The notes beneath the pieces are model-generated. The model worked only from the letters and a program-made list of their open reading frames with translations, had not been told where the DNA came from and searched no databases. Source: Parahoeflea alexandrii (GTDB taxonomy: Bacteria > Pseudomonadota > Alphaproteobacteria > Rhizobiales > Rhizobiaceae). From it: a DNA stretch of 64,000 bases. Within the stretch, counting starts at the first letter, position 1; every line of letters begins with the position of its first letter. Where the stretch lies: positions 186,001 to 250,000 of the forward strand of contig NZ_JAPWHB010000006.1 in the NCBI RefSeq assembly GCF_027214025.1. The letters run 5' to 3'. The position numbers and the translations under genes were made by a program. Positions 57,773 through 64,000 of this stretch are shown here, piece after piece.

Positions 57773-59718
57773 CAGGCATGGCGTATTCGGTCTGGCTCCC
57801 GCTCTTCGCGCTCTTCTATGTCGCGGTGATGCTCTACTGGGTGCGTGTGGCAGCCAGCGAGACCGGGGCGGACGACGGTTTCTTTTCCGCCGGCCATGCA
57901 CTCGCCCCCTGGATAACTGCGCTGGTCATCGGCGGCGCCAGTATGAGCAGTTGGTTCGTGCTCGGTGGCAGTCAGCAGATCGTCGCCCAGGGTTTCCAGA
58001 TGCCTGCATTGATCGTCGGCGGCGTGCTTCTGGCCTTGCCCGGAACACTGTTCTTCAAGCGGCTCTGGTTCGTGGCCGAACGGATGCGGGTTTCTTCGCA
58101 GGCCGACATATTCCGTGTCTATTATGGCAGCCCGTTCCTCGTCACGGCCTCGGTAACGGTCGCGCTTCTGTTTGCGATCGGGTTCTGCGGATTGCAGATC
58201 CGGGCGATTTCCGACCTGACCGAGCTGATGACCGGCGGGGCGGTATCCAGATTCACCGCCAGCGTGGTGCTTGGCTTCGTCCTGTTTGCGGGGGCCGGGA
58301 TCGGCGGCATGCGCGCGATTGGATATTTCGGCGTTGTCCAGACGGTTCTCGCCTTTGCCGGCATCGTGGCGTTGTCCGGTTTCGCACTGATCTGGAGCGG
58401 TGGTTTCGCGGCGCTCAATGCGGGCCTCCTCCAATTGTCGGCGATTGAGGGGTCAGCCGGGCTGTTCACCGTCAATGGCGTCATCCACTTTACATCCGGT
58501 CTCGGCCGCGGCGGGGAGCTGGCGGACGCCAATACCGCGCTCGCCAATCTCAGCTTCGCCTTCGCGCTTATGGGCTTCCAGGCCAGCCCGCTCATCATCA
58601 AGCTTGTCCTCTCTACCCGCAGCCCCAACGGCATCGCGGCGGGGCAGACATGGGTGACAGCCGGTTTCTTCGGCGCAGTCATAGCCTTCTGTATCGCACT
58701 CACCGGGGCCGCAGGCCTCGTTGACCGCGACCTCGCGCTTGACGGTTTGCTATCGGCACTGCAGACCGGTTCGCCCTGGTTTGCCGCATGGATCTTCATC
58801 GGGATCGCCGCCGGTGTGCAACTGTTGGCGGGTCTGGCGCTCTTTGTCGCCGGCGAAGGCCTGGTGAGGCACATTTACCGGCCCTATTTCAATTCGCGCC
58901 TGAGCAAGCATGGCGCTGTGACGTTGACCCGCATCATCATTGCGGTTCTAGCGGCGGTTGCCATGTTGATGGAGAACCTGGCTCCGGTCGCGCTGTCGGC
59001 GCTGTCGGCGCTTGCCTTGCCGATGGCCTTTCAACTCTGGACTCCGCTTCTGGGGGTGACGTGGCTGTCCTGGATCACCCGTCCGGCGGCGGCTGCCGGC
59101 GTCGGATTCGGCCTCGCCGGCGTGTTGCTTACCGAGCCGCTCGGATACCAGGTCTTGTCATTCTTCGGTCTGGAACTTCCCTGGGGCCGCTGGCCCTGGA
59201 CGATTCATTCGGCGCTCTGGGGCATGGCCGCCAACGTAGCGGCTGTCCTGATCATCTCCGCGATCACCAACCGCAATGCGCTGGGCACCGAAGCGCGCGA
59301 AATCCGCCGGCTCTTTTCCGGCCTGCTTTCGACGTCGGGCAAGGCGCAGAAATTACGGTCCACCGCCTGGTCGGTGACGCTCGCCTGGTTCTTCCTTGCC
59401 GTCGGCCCGGGACTGATCTTTGGCAATTCCGCCTTTGTAGCGACGGGCGAAAGCGGGCCGATCTGGCTTCTCGGCATGCCCTCGCTCTGGGCCTGGTCAC
59501 TCGCCGCCTGGGTCTCAGGTCTCGGACTGATCTGGTTTCTCTCCTACAAGATGGAAATGGCGAGCCCCCTCCATGTCACCATTCCACCTTACGAGCCACC
59601 GTTGCGGCTGAAGAAGGACACGTCCGCCGAGGAGCAGGAGCGGCTGCGCGTTCTCATTCTCACGGGCGCTGTCGGCTTTGCGCTGGCGGTGCTGATCGCA
59701 TTCAGTTTCGGGGGCTGA
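57769..59718 (+). CDS. Sodium:solute symporter (SSS) family transporter
   Basis: A 649-residue transporter with about 13-15 helices. SSS features include the N-terminal FFSAGHALAPWITALVIGGA (the G-R-x-x-x-x-W type motif), GASMSSWFVLGGSQQIVAQG, SQADIFRVYYGSPFLVTASV and a central GFQASPLIIKLVLSTRSPNG. Length is above the usual 480-550, with about 100 extra C-terminal residues including two helices. Substrates of the family include monocarboxylates, so 4-hydroxybutyrate or a related acid is a reasonable guess from the downstream dehydrogenases. Overlaps the four-helix gene; Fe-ADH follows at 25 bases. Confidence 0.88.
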   Translation: MTGMAYSVWLPLFALFYVAVMLYWVRVAASETGADDGFFSAGHALAPWITALVIGGASMSSWFVLGGSQQIVAQGFQMPALIVGGVLLALPGTLFFKRLWFVAERMRVSSQADIFRVYYGSPFLVTASVTVALLFAIGFCGLQIRAISDLTELMTGGAVSRFTASVVLGFVLFAGAGIGGMRAIGYFGVVQTVLAFAGIVALSGFALIWSGGFAALNAGLLQLSAIEGSAGLFTVNGVIHFTSGLGRGGELADANTALANLSFAFALMGFQASPLIIKLVLSTRSPNGIAAGQTWVTAGFFGAVIAFCIALTGAAGLVDRDLALDGLLSALQTGSPWFAAWIFIGIAAGVQLLAGLALFVAGEGLVRHIYRPYFNSRLSKHGAVTLTRIIIAVLAAVAMLMENLAPVALSALSALALPMAFQLWTPLLGVTWLSWITRPAAAAGVGFGLAGVLLTEPLGYQVLSFFGLELPWGRWPWTIHSALWGMAANVAAVLIISAITNRNALGTEAREIRRLFSGLLSTSGKAQKLRSTAWSVTLAWFFLAVGPGLIFGNSAFVATGESGPIWLLGMPSLWAWSLAAWVSGLGLIWFLSYKMEMASPLHVTIPPYEPPLRLKKDTSAEEQERLRVLILTGAVGFALAVLIAFSFGG

Positions 59719-59743
59719 CGGGCCCGCAATATCGGAGAAGACG

Positions 59744-60901
59744 ATGAATCCATTCACCTTCAACACCTCGAAGTCGATCCAGTTCGGCGCTGGCGCCCTC
59801 GACAGGATCGGCGATCTGGTCAAGGCGCAGATCGGCGAGCGGGTGATGCTCGTCACCGACCCCGGCATGATGTCGACCGGCATCGTCGACCGTGCGCTGC
59901 AGATTCTCGCCTCGGCGGGGATTTCGGTGGAACTGTTCAAGGATGTCGAGGCCGATCCGCCGGAATCTGTCATCCTGAAAGCGGTCGAGCAGGCCAAGGC
60001 TGCTGATATCGCCGGGGTTATCGGTCTGGGCGGCGGGTCTTCGCTGGATGTTGCCAAGCTGGTGTCGCTTCTGGCGCTCGGCAGGGAAAGCATCAAGGAT
60101 GTCTACGGTGTCGGAAATGCCAAGGGGCCGCGTCTGCCGCTCATCCTGGTGCCGACAACGTCCGGCACCGGATCCGAAGTCACGCCGATATCTATCGTTA
60201 CGACCGGAACCAACGAGAAAATGGGCGTGGTCTCGCCGGTGATCCTGCCCGATATCGCGCTTCTCGATCCGGAACTCACCTACGGGCTGCCGGCCCATGT
60301 GACGGCAGCAACCGGCATCGACGCCATGGTGCATGCCATCGAGGCCTATGCGTCGGCGAGCGCCAACAACAATCCGCTTTCGCGCATGCTGGCCACCCAG
60401 GCGCTGACGCTGATGGGGCGATCGATCCTTAGGGCGGTGCATGAGGGGTCGGACACCGAAGCGCGGTCGGACATGCTGCTCGGCTCCATGCTCGCCGGGC
60501 AGGCCTTCGCCAATTCCCCGGTGGCGGCCGTCCATGCGCTCGCCTATCCGCTGGGCGGGCATTTCCATATCCCGCATGGTTTGTCGAACGCGCTGGTTCT
60601 GCCGCATGTGCTGCGCTTCAACATCGTCACGTCGCCGCAACCCTATGCCGAACTGGCCCCTTACGCCTTTCCGGAACTGTCGAAATTCGAGGGTCAGGAG
60701 CGCGCGGCCGCTTTCTGCGAGAAGCTTGCGGAGCTCTCGCGCGACTGCGGCCTTCAGCCCAATCTGCGGGCGATGAACATTCCCGAGGACATTCTCCCCA
60801 AACTAGCATCGGATGCGATGAACCAGACCCGGCTTCTGGTCAACAATCCCCGCCCGGTGACCGAAGCAGACGCATTGGCAATCTACCGCGCCGCCTACTG
60901 A
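59744..60901 (+). CDS. Iron-containing alcohol dehydrogenase (probable 4-hydroxybutyrate dehydrogenase, BlcB role)
   Basis: A 385-residue group-III dehydrogenase. NAD-binding G-G-G-S-S-L-D-V-A-K, then VPTTSGTGSEVTPISIVTTG; metal ligands in G-I-D-A-M-V-H-A-I-E-A-Y and in HALAYPLGGHFHIPHGLSNA. In the Agrobacterium blc operon BlcB of this family oxidises 4-hydroxybutyrate to succinate semialdehyde. Here it is directly followed (26 bases) by a succinate-semialdehyde dehydrogenase and shares an operon with a BlcC-like lactonase, so the same reaction is inferred; sequence alone does not fix the alcohol. Confidence 0.9.
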   Translation: MNPFTFNTSKSIQFGAGALDRIGDLVKAQIGERVMLVTDPGMMSTGIVDRALQILASAGISVELFKDVEADPPESVILKAVEQAKAADIAGVIGLGGGSSLDVAKLVSLLALGRESIKDVYGVGNAKGPRLPLILVPTTSGTGSEVTPISIVTTGTNEKMGVVSPVILPDIALLDPELTYGLPAHVTAATGIDAMVHAIEAYASASANNNPLSRMLATQALTLMGRSILRAVHEGSDTEARSDMLLGSMLAGQAFANSPVAAVHALAYPLGGHFHIPHGLSNALVLPHVLRFNIVTSPQPYAELAPYAFPELSKFEGQERAAAFCEKLAELSRDCGLQPNLRAMNIPEDILPKLASDAMNQTRLLVNNPRPVTEADALAIYRAAY

Positions 60902-60927
60902 CAGACGGCTGAAGAAAGGACCCAGTC

Positions 60928-62379
60928 ATGACACTCAACCTGTCCGATCCGTCCCTGCTCGAAACCCGCGGTCTTCTCGGCGGGGAGTGGGTCTCGGGAT
61001 CGAAGACCTTCGCGGTCACCAATCCGGCGACCGGCGAGACAATCGCCGATGTCGCGGACCTGACCGCAGAGGACACCAGGAAGGCGATCGACATTGCCTA
61101 TGAGGCGCAGAAGGCCTGGCGGGCGAAGATTGCCAAGGAGCGCTGCGCGATCTTGCTCAAGTGGAACGACCTGATGCTGGAAAATCAGGACGATCTGGGC
61201 AAGATCCTGACCGCCGAGATGGGCAAGCCGCTGGCCGAGGCCAAGGGCGAGATCGCCTATGGCGCGTCGTTCATCCAGTGGTTTGCCGAGGAAGGCCGCC
61301 GCGTCTATGGCGATGTCATCCCCGGCCATCAGGCCGACAAGCGTATCGTTGTCATCAAGCAGCCGATCGGTGTCGTCGCCTCGATCACGCCATGGAACTT
61401 CCCCAACGCCATGATTGCCCGCAAGGTGGCGCCAGCGCTCGCCTCGGGGTGCACCTTCGTGGCGCGGCCGGCCAAGGAAACGCCCCTTTCGGCCATCGCC
61501 ATGGCGGTGCTCGGCGAGCGCGCCGGCATCCCCAAGGGGGTCCTGTCGATGATCCCGGGCACCGATTCCAAGGGTATCGGCGGCGAGATGTGCTCGAACC
61601 CGAAAGTGCGCAAGCTCACCTTCACCGGTTCGACCGAAGTGGGCCGCATCCTGATGAAACAGTGCGCCCACGACATCAAGAAACTGTCGCTGGAACTCGG
61701 CGGCAACGCCCCGTTCCTCGTCTTCGACGATGCCGATCTCGACAAGGCGGTCGAGGGAGCGATGATCGCCAAATACCGCAATTCAGGCCAGACCTGCGTT
61801 TGCGCCAATCGCATCTTCGTCCAAAGCGGCGTGGCCGCCGCCTTCGCCGAGAAGCTCGCTGCCGCCACCGCGAAGCTCAAGGTCGGAGACGGCATGGACG
61901 ATGGTGTTCAGATCGGCCCGCTGATCGACGCGGCGGGACTCGAGAAGGTCGAGGATCACGTCCAGGATGCGGTCAGCAAGGGAGCCAAGGTGATTGTCGG
62001 CGGCAAGCGCTCGGACCTGGGCGGCACCTTCTTCCAGCCAACTGTGCTGACCGGGGTGGCCAAGGGGATGAAGGTTCTCTCTGAAGAGACTTTCGGACCG
62101 GTGGCGCCGATCATCACCTTCGACACGATCGACGAGGGCATCGCGCTCGCCAATGACACCGAGTTCGGTCTCGCCGCCTATTTCTACGCGCGCGATATCT
62201 CCACCGTCTGGAAGGTGGCGGAAGAGATCGAAAGCGGCATGGTCGGCATCAACACCGGTCTGGTTTCGACCGCCGAGGCGCCGTTTGGCGGCATCAAGTC
62301 CTCCGGTCTCGGACGCGAGGGCTCGAAATACGGCATCGAGGACTTCCTTGAGATCAAGTATCTCTGCATGAGTGTCTGA
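60928..62379 (+). CDS. gabD: Succinate-semialdehyde dehydrogenase (BlcA role)
   Basis: A 483-residue aldehyde dehydrogenase that fits the GabD group: LLGGEWVSGSKTFAVTNPAT, KPLAEAKGEIAYGASFIQWF, GVVASITPWNFPNAMIARKV, FTGSTEVGRILM, catalytic Glu in L-E-L-G-G-N-A-P, nucleophilic Cys in N-S-G-Q-T-C-V-C-A-N-R, and EAPFGGIKSSGLGREGSKYG. Oxidises succinate semialdehyde to succinate, linking the pathway to the TCA cycle. Last gene of the 46,406-62,379 operon. The 197 bases to the IS element hold no gene and no obvious terminator. Confidence 0.93.
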   Translation: MTLNLSDPSLLETRGLLGGEWVSGSKTFAVTNPATGETIADVADLTAEDTRKAIDIAYEAQKAWRAKIAKERCAILLKWNDLMLENQDDLGKILTAEMGKPLAEAKGEIAYGASFIQWFAEEGRRVYGDVIPGHQADKRIVVIKQPIGVVASITPWNFPNAMIARKVAPALASGCTFVARPAKETPLSAIAMAVLGERAGIPKGVLSMIPGTDSKGIGGEMCSNPKVRKLTFTGSTEVGRILMKQCAHDIKKLSLELGGNAPFLVFDDADLDKAVEGAMIAKYRNSGQTCVCANRIFVQSGVAAAFAEKLAAATAKLKVGDGMDDGVQIGPLIDAAGLEKVEDHVQDAVSKGAKVIVGGKRSDLGGTFFQPTVLTGVAKGMKVLSEETFGPVAPIITFDTIDEGIALANDTEFGLAAYFYARDISTVWKVAEEIESGMVGINTGLVSTAEAPFGGIKSSGLGREGSKYGIEDFLEIKYLCMSV

Positions 62380-62577
62380 TGGTTAAAGGCTGCCCGAAGC
62401 GGTTAAGTTGCATATTTGGGATATGGTTGAGAAAGAGCCGTTTCGGATACGTTGACAGAAGGCTGCTGCCAGAGTGTGGAGTTGTTCAGCAAGCGTTATC
62501 GTGGCGCTTGAGAAAGACGTGGCCCGGGGAAACGGTATAGCAGGGGGTAAATGGAGTTTCTGCCCGAATTTGGCTTA

Positions 62578-63607
62578 GAGCAATTCATGTTCTAACGGAA
62601 GCATACCCAGCGTTGGTGAGATAATTGGCACATTCGTGTGGTTGGATTGTTTCGACCAGCCTGCCGATATGAGGCCACGTCTCGTCGATGGTTCGCTTTT
62701 GTGCGAGGCGCATCCAGTGCTTGATCCTGGAAAAGGCCTGTTCGATCGGATTGAGATCGGGTGAGTACGGCGCCAGGAGCCACAGCCTCGCACCGGCGGC
62801 TTTGATGCTCTGTTGGACAGCCGCGCCTTGTGGCTGCCGAGATTGTCCATGACGGCGATGTCGCCCGGCTTGAGGATGGGGACGAGTTGCTGCTCGACAT
62901 AGGCTCGAAAGCACTGGCCGTTGATCGGCCCGTCGAAGACGCACGGCGCCGTCAGCCGATCGTTCCTCAGCGCCCCGAGAAATGTCAGCGTGCACCTGTG
63001 GCCGTGCGGCGCACACGCCCGCAGACGCTTGCCTTTTGGTCCCCAGCCCCTGATGGGCGTCATGTTGGTCTTGATCCAGGTCTCATCGATAAAGACGAGG
63101 CGTTAGGATCAAGATGATGTTGCAAGGCCTTCCATCACTCTCGTCGGCGCGCGCCTGTTCAAGGGCGAACAGTGTTTTTCGAAGCGCAGCCCCTCGCTGA
63201 GGATGAAGTCCCAGATCGTGTTGCGGGAGACGGCAATGCCCCGTGATGCCAGCTCAGTCTTCAGGCCATGCAGCGTCAGATGCGGGTTTTGATTGAGCCG
63301 CTCGGCAATGAAGCCGCGGTGCGGCTCAAGAATGCGCCTGCGATGGCCTCCCATCTTGCCAGGGCAAACCGATCCGGTCGCGCGATAGCGCCGCGACCAT
63401 TTCACCACCGAAGAGACGGCAATATTGAAACGAGCCGCGACAGCTCGACTGCTTTCGTCGTTCAACACCGCTGCAACCACACGCTCACGAAGATCATTCG
63501 ATCAAGGTGCGGTCATGAGATGCTGGCCTCCATCCAGCCAGCATCGGTCAATCAGTACAAAGCTGATCTGGGAATCCGGTCCGACTAAGAAAAGGACGGA
63601 AATGCTC
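62578..63607 (-). mobile_element. IS630-family insertion sequence, decayed
   Basis: 1,030 bases flanked by TA on both sides (62576-62577 and 63608-63609), the target duplication of IS630/Tc1 elements. The ends are inverted: GAGCAATTCATGTTCT at the left and GAGCATTTCCGTCC (reverse strand) at the right, similar but not identical. It contains one broken transposase gene on the minus strand. Confidence 0.8.
62585..63516 (-). pseudogene. IS630-family transposase, broken
   Basis: From ATG 63516: M-T-A-P, a TGA, then SNDLRERVVAAVLNDESSRA and a helix-turn-helix half (VVKWSRRYRATGSVCPGKMG, HLTLHGLKTELASRGIAVSR) that runs to stops near 63105-63111. The DDE half continues as RLVFIDETWIKTNM, GDIAVMDNLGSHKA and, after another frameshift near 62830, LWLLAPYSPDLNPIEQAFSR. 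All three acidic residues (D in F-I-D-E-T, D in V-M-D-N, E in N-P-I-E) are still readable, but the nonsense codon and shifts make it inactive. Confidence 0.85.
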
Positions 63608-63648
63608 TAGATTGATGTTTTATCGATATCCTTGGAAGTGGCGCTGCA

Positions 63649-64000
63649 TCAATCCCCTTTCACCGCCGCATGGTACGCCTCGACCAGAAGGGCGACGTTT
63701 TCGCTTTTCACGTCAAGCTTTCCCGCCTCGATCTCCATGGCGATCTCCACAACGCGCCGGTTTACCGGAGCATCGCGCCCTTTCTCGCGCAATGTCTCGA
63801 CAACCCGGCCATTGACATCGTCAACCTCGGCGCGACGTCCCTTGCGCCAGTCCTGGAGCGAAGTGGTGAGCGTGTCATCCTCGGAATAGGTGCTCAGGAC
63901 TTTTTCGAAGATCTCGTCGACATAACGCTCGGGATGGTTGCTCATCACCGGCGGCATGCCGATGATCGGCATGATGGTCGCCCCGTCCGCCAGCGCGGCC
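63649..64000 (-). CDS. Ketopantoate reductase-like (PanE/ApbA) C-terminal part, runs off window
   Basis: The minus-strand frame is open to base 64000, so the N-terminal NADP-binding domain lies outside. The visible 116 or so residues match the helical C-terminal domain of 2-dehydropantoate 2-reductase-like proteins: S-L-Q-D-W-R-K-G-R-R-A-E-V-D-D-V-N-G followed by APVNRRVVEIAMEIEAGKL. The Ser-x-x-x-D and Glu of that motif bind ketopantoate in PanE. Many paralogues act on other 2-keto acids, so panE itself is not assured. Confidence 0.75.
   Translation of the reverse strand, partial: AALADGATIMPIIGMPPVMSNHPERYVDEIFEKVLSTYSEDDTLTTSLQDWRKGRRAEVDDVNGRVVETLREKGRDAPVNRRVVEIAMEIEAGKLDVKSENVALLVEAYHAAVKGD

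Overview
The window is a G+C-rich chromosomal segment of an alphaproteobacterium, most likely of the order Hyphomicrobiales (Rhizobiales), possibly Hoeflea-like. The reasons are the rpmH-rnpA-yidC-engB order, ArgB and DapD/DapE proteins of rhizobial type, a chemoreceptor ending in W-E-E-F, a rhizobial-type intergenic palindrome at 44141-44198, and a butyrolactone-catabolism locus of the type described in Agrobacterium (blcRABC/attJKLM). The genus is an inference.

Region 1 (1-26,000) is mostly housekeeping. It holds a chemoreceptor (5' end outside the window) with cheW; the lysine genes dapE and dapD with a DUF805 protein between them; a LOG-family protein facing an EF-hand protein across a shared terminator; a HAD phosphatase; a diguanylate cyclase; an EamA transporter; a lipoprotein hydrolase; a MerR/carboxymuconolactone-decarboxylase-like pair; ogt; argB; and an ECF sigma / anti-sigma / fasciclin / Tat-exported MsrB stress module. 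These are followed by engB-yidC-rnpA-rpmH, a DUF547 protein, a TVP38-type membrane protein with an FAD disulfide oxidoreductase, a histidine kinase and tRNA-Arg(ACG). rpmH (20423-20560) is a 45-codon gene on the minus strand.

Region 2 (26,160-44,096) is a first catabolic island. A PucR/CdaR-type regulator is divergent from a long operon: a 41-codon leader ORF, a BKACE/DUF849 protein with altered metal ligands, a ribose-type ABC importer (one permease is fused to a strictosidine-synthase-like beta-propeller and followed by a stand-alone propeller), a type-B carboxylesterase, a thiolase pseudogene with a large internal deletion, an SDR, and a branched-chain-amino-acid-type ABC importer whose LivF has Arg in place of the Walker A Lys.

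Region 3 (44,097-45,426) is scar DNA: a rhizobial palindrome and a decayed IS5-type transposase between the two islands.

Region 4 (45,427-62,379) is the most unusual part. It looks like a greatly expanded blc (gamma-butyrolactone / 4-hydroxybutyrate) locus. A divergent IclR (BlcR-like) regulator faces SCP2-like, alpha/beta-hydrolase and BlcC-like lactonase genes. After these come a complete ribose-type ABC importer, a microbial-rhodopsin homologue that has lost the retinal-binding lysine, a flotillin, a four-TM protein, a sodium:solute symporter, an Fe-alcohol dehydrogenase (BlcB role) and a succinate-semialdehyde dehydrogenase (BlcA role). The inferred logic is lactone or ester hydrolysis, then hydroxyacid to semialdehyde to dicarboxylate, with dedicated uptake and a membrane microdomain containing an opsin-fold protein that cannot form a retinal Schiff base.

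The right edge (62,578-64,000) has a decayed IS630-family element and the C-terminal part of a ketopantoate-reductase-like gene that runs off the window.
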